A stretch of DNA of 64,000 nucleotides. Source: Planctomycetota bacterium. Its GTDB lineage: Bacteria; Planctomycetota; PUPC01; JACPCR01. This document shows, in pieces, positions 26,164 through 34,390 of the stretch (positions within the stretch are counted from its first letter, which is position 1; each line of letters opens with the position of its first letter). The stretch covers positions 1 through 64,000 of the forward strand of contig JACPCR010000060.1 in assembly GCA_016179685.1 (NCBI GenBank), in the 5' to 3' direction. The position numbers and the translations under genes were made by a program. The notes under the pieces are model-generated. The model was not told the DNA's origin, did not search any database, and was given only the letters and a program-made list of their open reading frames with translations.

Positions 26164-28029
26164 ATGGCCCAGAATCGAGATGCCGGACCGGTTAGGACGC
26201 CCGCGGCCGTGGACCATGGCCTGACCCAGGTGCTCCTACGCACTATTCCCCTTTACGGCTCACTTCTCGCCCTCGCACTGAGCCTTGGCGCCTTCCGGCT
26301 CGCGGACCCGGACCTCGGACTCCACCTCGCCGCGGGGCGCACCATCGCCCTGGAACAACGCCTCCCACAGGTCGGGGAGTTCCTCTATACCAGCCCGGAT
26401 TTCTACTCGCTTCCGGACGACAAGTGGCTTTTTCGCCTCGCCTGCTATGCCCTGCACCAGGCCGGGGGGGCAGCCGGGCTGATCGCCGGCCGAATGGTCC
26501 TCATCCTTTGGACTCTGGCCGCGCTCCTTTTCCACCGCCCCGCGCCGGCACCCGCACGCGTTCTCATGGGCGGCCTTTTCCTCCTGAGCGCCTCCACCCG
26601 CCTCACCCTCAGGCCCGAGATGGTCTCCCTCGCCCTCGCAGCCACCTTCCTGGCGCTTCTCGAACGCTGGCGTCACCAGCCTCGCACCCTCATCCCTTTC
26701 CTGGCCGCGCTGCAGGTCCTCTGGGTCAACGCCCACGGCTTCTTCTTCTTCGGCCCAGTCCTGGTCGCCGTCGCCTGGGTCGATGCCCGGCTGCGCGCCC
26801 GACGAGAAGCGCCGACGGGGGCATATGAGCGGACAGCGGAGCGAGGACTCGGCTGGTCGTTACTCGTCTGCCTCGCCTGCTGTTTCCTCAATCCGGCGAC
26901 CTGGCGCGGCGTCCTCTACCCCGTCTCGGTCATCGCCCTGCTCCACCGTGAGGGAGGCATCCTGCGCCAGACCATCCGCGAGCTCCGGCCCACCGCCGTC
27001 CTGTTTCAAAACCTTTCCTTCCCGACCTCCGCACCAACCCTGGCCTACGCCGCATCCCTGGGGCTCGCCATCCTGGGCTTCATTCTGACCCGGCGGCGCA
27101 GGCTGCTGCGAGAGTGGCTGGTCCTCGGCCTGGCCGCCGTCCTCTCGCTCCAGTTCATCCGGAACGTGCCTTTCGCCGCCCTCGCCACCCTCAGCTTCGG
27201 TCCCCAAGCGCTTGCCGAGGCCTGGTCGCGCCGGCCGGCAGATAGGCCGCGCGCCGGGAGCAAACGCGCCGCCTGGCTGGCCCCCGCGCTGCTCGCCGCC
27301 TCGCTCACTGCCCTTTCGTTCCTCGTCGTTACCGACCGCTACTACCGGGCGTGCTCCATGTCCTTCAAAACCACGGGCATCGGCTGGTCGGACGCGACCA
27401 TTCCGGCGAGGCTCGCCGCCTTCGTCCGCGAGCAGGGCTTCCGCGGCCCCCTCTTCAATACCTTCGACGTCGGCAGCTCCCTCGCCTGGCTGCTCTACCC
27501 GCCCGAACGCGCCTTCATCAACGGCGACACCTCAGGCTATCCGCTCGAATTCTACAAGGAAGTCAAGGCCGAGCCCTCCGGTCCCGATCCAAACGCTGAA
27601 ATCTTCCAGCGGTTTCAGCACTGGGATGATCGCTACCATTTCCGCCTGGCCGTCCTTTCCTACCGCATGGTCTGGGACCGCGCCCTCATGGTCCATCTCC
27701 ACCGCAGTTCGGAGTGGGCGCTCGTTTACTTGGAGCGCTCCGCCGCCTGCTTCGTCCGGCGTGAAGGGCGCGATCCGGAGGCGCTGCGCCAACTGGAGCA
27801 GGACGTCAAGGACCGCCTGGATGCCTACCTGGCCACGGCTATACCGCGTTCCTCCCTCTGGAAGGTCCACGCCGCCTCGGCGGAGCTGGACTACCTCGCC
27901 GCCTGCGTCTCCCTGGAATGGTGGGGTCGCGTCGAGGCCTTCGCCCGTCGAGCCCTCGCGGTCCATCCCGGCCTTCCGGAGCGTGCGGCCCTGCTCCAGG
28001 CCCTCGGGGCCCGGGCAGATGCCCTTTGA
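26164..28029 (+). CDS. Polytopic membrane protein, glycosyltransferase-like
   Basis: 621 residues from ATG 26164 (a TTG at 26152 is possible). About ten hydrophobic segments occupy residues 20-400, followed by a soluble C-terminal part (about 400-620). LADPDLGLHLAAGRTIALEQ near residue 45 is the D-x-D-x-x-x-H-L-x-x-G motif of a family of GT39-like envelope proteins. The segment GDTSGYPLEFYKEV lies in the soluble half. It may add or flip a sugar. The divergent neighbour belongs to the same broad class, suggesting joint work on one glycan, which is inference. Confidence 0.7.
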   Translation: MAQNRDAGPVRTPAAVDHGLTQVLLRTIPLYGSLLALALSLGAFRLADPDLGLHLAAGRTIALEQRLPQVGEFLYTSPDFYSLPDDKWLFRLACYALHQAGGAAGLIAGRMVLILWTLAALLFHRPAPAPARVLMGGLFLLSASTRLTLRPEMVSLALAATFLALLERWRHQPRTLIPFLAALQVLWVNAHGFFFFGPVLVAVAWVDARLRARREAPTGAYERTAERGLGWSLLVCLACCFLNPATWRGVLYPVSVIALLHREGGILRQTIRELRPTAVLFQNLSFPTSAPTLAYAASLGLAILGFILTRRRRLLREWLVLGLAAVLSLQFIRNVPFAALATLSFGPQALAEAWSRRPADRPRAGSKRAAWLAPALLAASLTALSFLVVTDRYYRACSMSFKTTGIGWSDATIPARLAAFVREQGFRGPLFNTFDVGSSLAWLLYPPERAFINGDTSGYPLEFYKEVKAEPSGPDPNAEIFQRFQHWDDRYHFRLAVLSYRMVWDRALMVHLHRSSEWALVYLERSAACFVRREGRDPEALRQLEQDVKDRLDAYLATAIPRSSLWKVHAASAELDYLAACVSLEWWGRVEAFARRALAVHPGLPERAALLQALGARADAL

Positions 28030-28054
28030 CGAGAGTCCATCGATCCGATATAAG
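28026..28054 (+). promoter_or_regulatory. Sigma70-type promoter for nadA
   Basis: TTGACG at 28026-28031, 17-base spacer, TATAAG at 28049-28054. The -35 overlaps the stop of the upstream gene. A transcript start near 28061 leaves a ~55-base leader. Confidence 0.6.
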
Positions 28055-28115
28055 ATGGTCCGAGTTGCGGGAATCCTTTCCCGCAACGGGAGTCTTTCAC
28101 CCGGAGCGAATCAAG

Positions 28116-29216
28116 ATGACCGCGCTGGTCTTTCCCGATCTGCTTTCACCTTCGCTGTCTGGTTTGAGCGCGGCGGAACTCGACTCGCGAATCGCCGCGG
28201 CCAAAGAAGCACTCGGCTCGAAAGTTGTCATCCTGGGCCACCATTACCAGCGCGACGAGATCATCAAGTTCGCCGACTTTCGAGGCGATTCCTACAAGCT
28301 CGCCAAGGAGGCCTCCCAGCGCAGCGAGGCCGAATACATCATCTTCTGCGGCGTCCACTTCATGGCCGAAAGCGCCGATATCCTCAGCCAGCCGCACCAG
28401 AAGGTGATTCTTCCCGATATGGCCGCCGGATGCTCGATGGCCGACATGGCGGATATCGAGCAGGTCGAGGAATGCTGGGAACAGCTCCGCGAGGCCACCT
28501 CCGCCATGCTCATCCCCATCACGTACATGAACTCCACCGCCTCGCTCAAGGCCTTCTGCGGCCGAAACGGCGGCGCGGTCTGCACCTCCTCCAACTGCGG
28601 CAAAATCTTGGACTGGGCCTGGAAGCAGTGCGAAAAGGTCCTCTTCTTCCCCGACCAGCACCTCGGACGCAATACCGCCGCCAAGATGGGCGTCCCCCTC
28701 GAGCAGATGGCCGTCTGGGACCCGCATCGGGATTTCGGCGGCACGAACGCTCAAGCCATTGGCCGCGCCCGCATCATCCTCTGGAAAGGCCACTGCTCCG
28801 TCCACCAGCGCTTCACCGTCGATCAAATCCGGCAAGCACGGCGGGACCACCCTCGATGCCGCGTCATCGTGCACCCCGAATGCACTTACGAGGTCGTCCA
28901 GGCCGCCGATGATTCCGGCTCGACCGAATACATCATCCGCGCCGTCTCGCAGGGAAGTCCGGGCAGCGTCTGGGCCGTCGGAACGGAACTGCACCTGGTC
29001 AACCGGCTCGCTAAGGAAAATCCGGACAGGACCGTCTTCTGCCTGGACGATTGCATGTGCCTGTGTGCGACGATGTACCGGATCGATCCTGAACACCTTC
29101 TGTGGGTGCTCGAGAACCTTCTCGAGGGCCGCGTGGTCAACCCGATCACCGTCGATGAGGAGACCTCGCGATGGGCGCTGGTCGCTCTCCACCGCATGCT
29201 GGCCCACGCGGGCTAA
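28116..29216 (+). CDS. nadA: Quinolinate synthase
   Basis: 366 residues from ATG 28116; the reading frame is open further upstream but overlaps the previous gene and the promoter. NadA condenses iminoaspartate with dihydroxyacetone phosphate to quinolinate in NAD synthesis, using a 4Fe-4S cluster. Visible family motifs: LGHHYQRDEIIKFADFRGDS, FCGVHFMAESADIL, the cluster Cys in CTSSNCGKIL, VHPECTYEVVQAADDSGST and the C-terminal DDCMCLCATMYRI. The three cluster Cys positions are all present. No nadB or nadC is adjacent. Confidence 0.96.
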   Translation: MTALVFPDLLSPSLSGLSAAELDSRIAAAKEALGSKVVILGHHYQRDEIIKFADFRGDSYKLAKEASQRSEAEYIIFCGVHFMAESADILSQPHQKVILPDMAAGCSMADMADIEQVEECWEQLREATSAMLIPITYMNSTASLKAFCGRNGGAVCTSSNCGKILDWAWKQCEKVLFFPDQHLGRNTAAKMGVPLEQMAVWDPHRDFGGTNAQAIGRARIILWKGHCSVHQRFTVDQIRQARRDHPRCRVIVHPECTYEVVQAADDSGSTEYIIRAVSQGSPGSVWAVGTELHLVNRLAKENPDRTVFCLDDCMCLCATMYRIDPEHLLWVLENLLEGRVVNPITVDEETSRWALVALHRMLAHAG

Positions 29217-29219
29217 CGG

Positions 29220-29263
29220 ACGAGTTCTCAAGTGCAAACGCACTTGAGAACTTGAATACACGT
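29220..29263. repeat. Palindromic element E4
   Basis: GTTCTCAAGTGC-AAAC-GCACTTGAGAAC forms a perfect 12 bp stem; outside it ACGAGTT on the left and AACTTGAATACACGT on the right are alpha-type arms. It lies 4 bases after the nadA stop and could also terminate transcription. Confidence 0.85.
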
Positions 29264-29416
29264 TCTTGTATCGCCGGGTTCAGTCCTAAGGCGGGCGAAG
29301 CCCGCAACTCAACAAGGCTGGAATAGGTGTCAGGGTTCAGGAATCAGGAATCAACTGACACCCGATCCGCCTCGCACTGGGACAAGTCTGGCGGAACACC
29401 TTTCAGCTTCTCCGCT

Positions 29417-29660
29417 GCAATCCGCTTCGCCCTTCGGGCTACCCGGATTGCAGAGCCAGGATGGGCCCGGCTTCGCCGGCCCAACCCTGGCGGTTCAGCA
29501 GAAGCCTCTGACTCAAGTTTCGTACTTCTTAGTTCATCTCGGAACATCCCAATTAAGCGCACGTCGGGATCGGGATCGAAAGAATTCTTATCCATTGAAG
29601 GGCAACTCGAACTAGAAATTTTTTCCAAGTTTGACGCCCCAAGCTCCTATTACGGCGGAG
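29417..29660 (+). repeat. Composite repeat R, copy a (double hairpin plus AT-rich tail)
   Basis: Hairpin 1 is GCAATCCG (29417-29424) with CGGATTGC (29444-29451). Hairpin 2 is CCAGGATGGGCCCGGC with its complement ending CCAACCCTGG. The tail 29520-29660 (GTTCATCTCGGAACATC ... GACGCCCCAAGC) matches 53041-53170. The remaining bases of 29264-29690 hold no gene. Confidence 0.8.
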
Positions 29661-29690
29661 CGCAGGCAACAGGATGCCGAGCTCCCGAAT

Positions 29691-30455
29691 TCAATGCGCC
29701 GTGTAACCGCCGTCGACCATCAGAGGCGTAGCCGTGATGAACGACGCCTCATCCGACGCGAGGAATAGAATGGCATGGGCGACCTCCCGGGGGTCCGCCA
29801 TGCGCTTGATCAGGTGCATGGGTTTGAGCTGATTGACGAGTTCTTCCTTGGTGAGCCCGACGGAGCGTGCGTGCCTCATGGTGGCGGGCGTATCGATGGC
29901 CCCGGGACACACGCAATTGACGCGGATATGGTCAGCGGCGAGGTCGTAGGCCAGACAGCGGGTGAGCTGCAGCACGGCGCCCTTGCTCGTGTTGTAAGGC
30001 ACAAACGCCGGTTGCGCGATGAAGGCGCTGATCGAGGCGAGATTCACGATCGATCCTCCGCCTCGCTTCCGCATCTCCCGGGCAGCATACTTCGCACAGA
30101 AGGCGTAACCCTTCACGTTCACCCCCAGAACCCGGTCCCAATCCGCCTCCGTGGCCTCTTCCACCGTCCCGAAGACGAATGCAGCCGCGTTATTGACCAG
30201 AATGTCCAGCCCGCCCCACTCCTTGGCGACGGCGGCAACGACCGCCCGAATCTGTTTCTCCGATGCCACATCGGTCTTCCGAAACAGGGCTTGCCCTCCA
30301 GCCCGGCGAATCTCCTCGACTGCCGATTTTCCGCCTTCTCGGTCGAGGTCGGCCAGGGCCACTTTGGCACCCTCTTCGGCAAAGAGTTTCGCCGTCGCCC
30401 GGCCAATCCCCGATGCGGACCCCGTGATCAGCGCAATCCTGCCCTTCAATCGCAC
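29691..30455 (-). CDS. Short-chain dehydrogenase/reductase (SDR)
   Basis: 254 residues, classical SDR length. The cofactor motif is TGSASGIG at residues 11-18; NNAAAFVFG marks the NNAG region; the catalytic Ser (ASISAF) and Y-x3-K (PYNTSKGA, near 152-156) are present, followed by VNCVCPGAIDTP. ADLDRE after the second strand favours NAD(H). Start is GTG 30455 with a good ribosome site (AAGGAG, 7 bases upstream). Substrate unknown. It lies at the downstream end of a leftward gene block but is separated from csrA by a repeat, so it probably has its own transcript. Confidence 0.92.
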   Translation of the reverse strand: MRLKGRIALITGSASGIGRATAKLFAEEGAKVALADLDREGGKSAVEEIRRAGGQALFRKTDVASEKQIRAVVAAVAKEWGGLDILVNNAAAFVFGTVEEATEADWDRVLGVNVKGYAFCAKYAAREMRKRGGGSIVNLASISAFIAQPAFVPYNTSKGAVLQLTRCLAYDLAADHIRVNCVCPGAIDTPATMRHARSVGLTKEELVNQLKPMHLIKRMADPREVAHAILFLASDEASFITATPLMVDGGYTAH

Positions 30456-30483
30456 GATATATCTCCTTGTGTAAACGGCACTC

Positions 30484-30600
30484 GAAATCCGCCGGCAGGC
30501 GCATTTCTCCTTCGGGCTCGCGGATTTCAGAGCCAGGGTTGGGCCGGCGTAGCCGGCCCAACCCTGGCGGGCTCAGCAGAAGCCTCTAACTGGATTTTGT
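30484..30600 (-). repeat. Composite repeat P (double hairpin), overlapping the csrA stop
   Basis: Hairpin 1 GAAATCCG (30484-30491) with CGGATTTC (30521-30528). Hairpin 2 CCAGGGTTGGGCCGGC with GCCGGCCCAACCCTGG (30533-30567), a 16 bp perfect stem. Then GCTCAGCAGAAGCCTCTAAC, which matches the other copies and contains the csrA stop codon (30586-30588). Confidence 0.8.
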
Positions 30601-30858
30601 TTCCGGCCCGCTCGGCCCCTCGCTTGGACCGTCAGGCCCAGACGGCCCTTTCCGGTGATCAGCCTCCGCCCCGCCACTCGACGTATCCTTGCGCTGCCCG
30701 CTCACGATTTCATCGTAGACCTCCTTGCGAAGAATGCGCAGGCTGCGCGGCGCACTGATCCCGATCTTCACCTGGCTGCCCGACAAGGCCAGAATCTTGA
30801 TATTGATATCGTCGCCGATAATGATGGATTCATCCACCTTGCGAGTCAGGACGAGCAT
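30586..30858 (-). CDS. csrA: Carbon storage regulator CsrA
   Basis: 90 residues from ATG 30858 ([20 protein letters not shown]), with a strong AGGAGG ribosome site 7 bases upstream; the longer upstream reading is rejected. Residues 1-60 form the normal CsrA fold, ending [12 protein letters not shown], including the RNA-contacting LTRK strand and the RKEV helix region. CsrA dimers bind GGA-containing hairpin loops in mRNA leaders to control translation. The ~30-residue tail ([17 protein letters not shown]) is a short Gly/Pro/Ser repeat; its last codons and stop lie in repeat P, so the 3' end was probably reshaped by that repeat. Confidence 0.95.
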   Translation of the reverse strand: MLVLTRKVDESIIIGDDINIKILALSGSQVKIGISAPRSLRILRKEVYDEIVSGQRKDTSSGGAEADHRKGPSGPDGPSEGPSGPETKSS

Positions 30859-30979
30859 CGCTGGCCTCCTTCCGGTTGGAAACCATCCCGAGTCAGCGGA
30901 ACCGTTGGACTTTCCCCGCAAGCAGTATTTAACCACCTGGGGACTTGCGAGCAAACAAAATCCTCATAGTCACCGCTGG

Positions 30980-31585
30980 TTACGAGCTACCCCGTAGCCG
31001 GGCCGCCGCCTCGCCGAACACCTCCGCATCGAAAAACTGCAATTCGCAGCCTGAACGCCAGGCTTCTTCTCCCAGGCCCGCTTTGCGACAGGTCTGCCGC
31101 AGGAAGGTCTCGCGGTCCCAACCTCGTTCCGATGCCACCTGTGGAAGCAACAGGCCCGAGTGTGGCCCCTTTCGAATCCAGAGCCCGTGCACTCCGATCT
31201 GGATGTCCTGGATATCTCCGACGGGCCGGAAGATTCCAAGTACGGAGACATCCACCCAGAGGGCGTCCACTTCGTCGGAGGTTACAGGCGAGAACCTGGG
31301 GTCGCGGCTGCCGGCAGACACGGCCATCCGGCGTACGACCTGCCACAACGATTCCGTGGCTTGCAGCGTTCCCATGCAACCCCGAAGCTCATCACCCTTT
31401 TTCCACGTCACGAACGCTGCTCGAGGCGAGAGAAGGCCGGAAGTCGGGGCATCCAGGTCCGGCGGGGACCGCCGGGCCAAATGGGCTTCGAGGGACCGGA
31501 CTGCCAAGTTCAGCAAGGTATGCCGTTCGGAATCGCACAACATAACGGGGTTCGAGCGTCCATCGGCCGGGAATCCCTCGGGCAT
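30980..31585 (-). CDS. amrA: AmmeMemoRadiSam system protein A (AMMECR1 domain)
   Basis: 201 residues, ATG 31585. The AMMECR1 signature is ELRGCMGTLQATESLWQVV, followed by SRDPRFSPVTSDEVDALWVD and VSVLGIFRPV. AMMECR1 proteins are found with the radical SAM enzyme AmrS and Memo proteins. The AmrS partner is at 12583-13659, about 17 kb away. It lies between csrA and an OmpA-domain lipoprotein in a leftward block with gaps of 48 bases or more. Confidence 0.92.
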   Translation of the reverse strand: MPEGFPADGRSNPVMLCDSERHTLLNLAVRSLEAHLARRSPPDLDAPTSGLLSPRAAFVTWKKGDELRGCMGTLQATESLWQVVRRMAVSAGSRDPRFSPVTSDEVDALWVDVSVLGIFRPVGDIQDIQIGVHGLWIRKGPHSGLLLPQVASERGWDRETFLRQTCRKAGLGEEAWRSGCELQFFDAEVFGEAAARLRGSS

Positions 31586-31633
31586 GTCCCCGGGCCGATG
31601 GACTGGGCAACCACGGCGAGGTTATTCCGAGCG

Positions 31634-32386
31634 TCACTTCCCTGGCGAAAGGGAAACCTCCGCAGTAGGCGGCGCGGCGTCGGCCGCAGGCAGAGGAAGC
31701 AGCTCCACCCGGCGGTTCACCTTCTTGCCCGCCGCACTTGTGTTGTCAGCCTTGGGACGTGTATCCGCAAAGCCCGCGAAGAACAGGCGCTCCCTCGGAA
31801 TCCCTTCGGCCTCCAGAAACTTCAGCACCCGGCGGGCGCGCTCACCCGCTAGCTGCCAGTTGTCATCCCATTTCGAAAGCCGGATCGGGTCCGCGTCCGT
31901 GTGCCCATCCACACGGATCAGTTCCCGGCTCTCCCGTAACAGCGGAGTCACCTTCCGGAGGGCCTCAGCGCCCGTGGGGAGCAGATCGGCCTTTCCAGGC
32001 CGGAAGAGGACTTCGGCAGCCACACCCAGGGTTCCTGCCGATGCATTCCACTCGAATGCGTCCGGGTCCTGCCGGGCCAGTTCCTCCAGCCGATGCCGGA
32101 GGTTCTCCAGTTCCTGGGAGGCCAGTTCCCTGGCTTTCTCGGAGTCGGCCGTCTGAACCTGGTACGTGCTGATCAACACGTCCTGATCGGCAAGCTGATT
32201 CTGCAAAGCGTCCCGCTCGCGAGTCAACTCGTCGATCTTCCGGGCTTGCCCGGCGATCACGTGCTGCTGGCTTCGTACCTGGTAGTTCAATTTGTCGAGG
32301 TCTTTTCGGCTGCTGGGAATGCAGCCAGAGGCGAGGAGAAGGGCGACGACAGGGAGGAGGGGTTTCCTGTCGCAAGAATCCGGCAT
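31634..32386 (-). CDS. OmpA-family lipoprotein with coiled coil
   Basis: 250 residues. The signal peptide ends in a lipobox (LLASGC, Cys 22), so it is probably lipid-anchored. Residues about 30-105 form a heptad-rich coiled coil (LDKLNYQVRSQQHVIAGQAR...). The C-terminal OmpA/MotB domain (about 120-235) has LIRVDGHTDADPIRLSKWDD and AGERARRVLKFLEAEG, the peptidoglycan-binding pattern, with the Asp and Arg that contact diaminopimelate visible. It should tie the envelope to peptidoglycan. Just 12 bases after the HTH-membrane gene, so likely co-transcribed with it. Confidence 0.9.
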   Translation of the reverse strand: MPDSCDRKPLLPVVALLLASGCIPSSRKDLDKLNYQVRSQQHVIAGQARKIDELTRERDALQNQLADQDVLISTYQVQTADSEKARELASQELENLRHRLEELARQDPDAFEWNASAGTLGVAAEVLFRPGKADLLPTGAEALRKVTPLLRESRELIRVDGHTDADPIRLSKWDDNWQLAGERARRVLKFLEAEGIPRERLFFAGFADTRPKADNTSAAGKKVNRRVELLPLPAADAAPPTAEVSLSPGK

Positions 32387-32398
32387 AGGGTCTCCTTT

Positions 32399-33607
32399 CT
32401 AACCGAGTTTGGGAAGAATGTACTCACGCACCATCTGCAAAACCTTTTCGAGGTAGTCGGGAGACCGGAAATCAGGAGAAACGACCGTTACGGCGGAGGC
32501 GAGGACCACGCCGGAGAAGAGCAGGAGCGCCAGGGTGGGCAGGAGCACGAAGAACCAGGCGACCCCGATGGTGACGACGGGGGCGAGAGCCCCGACTTCG
32601 GCGGTCCCGCCCGCTTCCGGCGCCGCCGCAGTCTCGGCCGCCGCGCCGACCGCCGTGGTTTCTGCGCCCGCCTGTTCCGCTTGGGCGAAACCGACCGCCT
32701 GGCCAGAGGCGGCCGCCGCGCCCTCCTGCTGCGTCTGAATGCCCAGCGGCGCGGTATCGTCAAACGTCGGAATCTCCTCCTCCGTCTTCGTGGCCGCGAA
32801 ATCCATCTCGCTCGTGTCCGTCGTTAGACTTAATTTCTGCGTGTCTTGCGCCAACTCGGCGCCCGTTTCATCCACCTTCATGTCCGCCGTGATCGCCCCG
32901 GTATCCGCAGTCTTCTCCGCCTCTACTCCCCCGCCGCCCAGCTCGATCGTCGGAAATGCCGTCGCCGTGCTCTCCGGGTCCGACCCGCCCTGCGAGGAAA
33001 GTTCGATGGTCGGAATCACCGTGTCCGAGGTGTCGTCCGTCAAATCGTTCGTCGATAACTCGATGGTCGGAATCACCGTGTCCGTCGTGTCGTCCGACGG
33101 GCTCTCTTCGCCTCCCAGCTCGATGGTCGGAATTACCGTGTCCGTGATCTCGTCGCCGCCGCCCGCGTCCAGACTCTCCAGGCTGATGTTCGTCTCCGTC
33201 GTCTTCGGCGGGCTCGCTGCGCCGCCACCCGCTCCCGGCTTCTCCGACTCGCCCAACGGCAATTCCTCGAAATACAGTTGCGTCCCCAGTTCTTCCTCCA
33301 CCGGCTGCTCCGAAGCCGCCGCTCCCTTGCCCTTCGCCGCCGAGCCGGCCGCCGGCTTGCCTTCCGGCATCTCCAGCAGCGTCTCCCCACTGCCCTTCGT
33401 GTCCGCCTGAACCGGCGGAATGACCTTTGTCACGTTCGTCTCCCACTGGCGCTTCAGGTTCGCCACGTCGCCGCGCTTGAATTTCAACGTGTTTTGCATC
33501 CGGAAGGCACGGAGCTTCACCTCGGACACCAACCGCTGCAACTCCTCCTCGGAAACTTGCAGCTCGTCCAGCACCTCGTTGAAGGTCATGTAATCTTCTT
33601 TGGCCAT
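32399..33607 (-). CDS. Membrane-anchored HTH protein with TDTVIPTIEL repeats
   Basis: 402 residues. Residues 1-60 look like a MerR/excisionase-type helix-turn-helix: DYMTFNEVLDELQVSEEELQ, then VKLRAFRMQNTLKFKRGDVA. Residues about 60-270 are acidic and low-complexity, with four copies of T-x-T-(V/A)-(I/F)-PTIEL at near-constant 19-20 residue spacing (DNA at 33121, 33061, 33004, 32944). Another Ala-rich stretch follows. Near the end is one strong membrane span (WFFVLLPTLALLLFSGVVLA) and a short tail. The order HTH, disordered repeats, membrane span suggests an envelope-tethered DNA-binding protein or a scaffold. Located between a small membrane protein and an OmpA lipoprotein. I know of no named family for the whole. 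Confidence 0.75.
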   Translation of the reverse strand: MAKEDYMTFNEVLDELQVSEEELQRLVSEVKLRAFRMQNTLKFKRGDVANLKRQWETNVTKVIPPVQADTKGSGETLLEMPEGKPAAGSAAKGKGAAASEQPVEEELGTQLYFEELPLGESEKPGAGGGAASPPKTTETNISLESLDAGGGDEITDTVIPTIELGGEESPSDDTTDTVIPTIELSTNDLTDDTSDTVIPTIELSSQGGSDPESTATAFPTIELGGGGVEAEKTADTGAITADMKVDETGAELAQDTQKLSLTTDTSEMDFAATKTEEEIPTFDDTAPLGIQTQQEGAAAASGQAVGFAQAEQAGAETTAVGAAAETAAAPEAGGTAEVGALAPVVTIGVAWFFVLLPTLALLLFSGVVLASAVTVVSPDFRSPDYLEKVLQMVREYILPKLG

Positions 33608-33672
33608 AACTTCTTCCTCGCGTCAAGAGGACGGGGCGGCTTGCCTCTCTTCCCAGCGGGATGCCGTCTGCT

Positions 33673-34077
33673 CTACGGTTTCGTTGACCCTTCCTCCTCA
33701 TTCTCCATCTTGTTGATCACTCCCTTCTTCACGTCGGACACCTTCGCTGGACCCGTCCCGCCATAGTCCTCCAGCTTCTTGTCCCACTTGATATTTCGGG
33801 CGGCCAGGAACTCGAGCTTCTTCGCCGACTTGGGCCCCGCGCCACCGCCCTGCCCGTAGACCACGTAGGCCAACAGCACTTCCTGCTGCGAGTCGATCAA
33901 ATACAAAACATCCTGGTTCGCTTGTATCGTGCCTGTCACCGCAGTCAGATGATTCGCCTGTCCAGGCCCGCTTTCCCCGTAGGCCAGCCTCGGCTGGTTC
34001 ACCGAGACCAGGATGGCCACGAGCAACGCCAGCCCCACGCCGGCCAGAACGCCGAGCAAGAATCGAGAGTCTTTCAT
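33673..34077 (-). CDS. Small membrane-anchored protein of unknown function
   Basis: 134 residues, ATG 34077. An N-terminal hydrophobic segment (FLLGVLAGVGLALLVAILVS, residues 6-25) is followed by a soluble domain with GTIQANQDVLYLIDSQQEVL and LLAYVVYGQG, and a charged C-terminus. I do not recognise a family. It starts a leftward block with the HTH-repeat protein and the OmpA lipoprotein and has a good promoter upstream, so a shared envelope role is plausible but inferred. Confidence 0.75.
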   Translation of the reverse strand: MKDSRFLLGVLAGVGLALLVAILVSVNQPRLAYGESGPGQANHLTAVTGTIQANQDVLYLIDSQQEVLLAYVVYGQGGGAGPKSAKKLEFLAARNIKWDKKLEDYGGTGPAKVSDVKKGVINKMENEEEGSTKP

Positions 34078-34166
34078 ATGTCCTCCCTGTCGCTTATCCG
34101 CCTCCCGGCGTCACGGGGGATGAAACCGGAAAGCAGAACCTCGGACGCAAATCCGAAGGTGGCTGA

Positions 34167-34194
34167 ATTATAACAACATACCGTTCGCTTTCAA
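34167..34194 (-). promoter_or_regulatory. Sigma70-type promoter for the leftward envelope block
   Basis: On the minus strand, TTGAAA (34194-34189), 16-base spacer, perfect TATAAT (34172-34167). The leader to the ATG at 34077 would be about 85 bases. Confidence 0.55.
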
Positions 34195-34295
34195 GAAATA
34201 GCTCGGGAGAGCTTTTTACCGGACTCCCGGCATCAGGGTATCCATCTCGCACACCGGAACGGGATGTGCTGGGGGAGTCCCATTCCGGCGTTCAA

Positions 34296-34385
34296 GGCGC
34301 TTGGGGCGTCAACTTGAATTGTTTCTTAGATTTGCGATGGACTTTGATCTCGATTCCAATGTATTAGTATGGAGGCGTCTGAAAT
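34296..34385 (-). repeat. Tail part of composite repeat R, copy c
   Basis: GGCGCTTGGGGCGTCAACTT here is the reverse complement of the 3' tail of the copies at 29520-29660 and 53041-53170. It degrades toward 34385. It adds a spurious in-frame extension with a TTG at 34301 to the next gene. Confidence 0.65.
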
Positions 34386-34390
34386 CCTTC

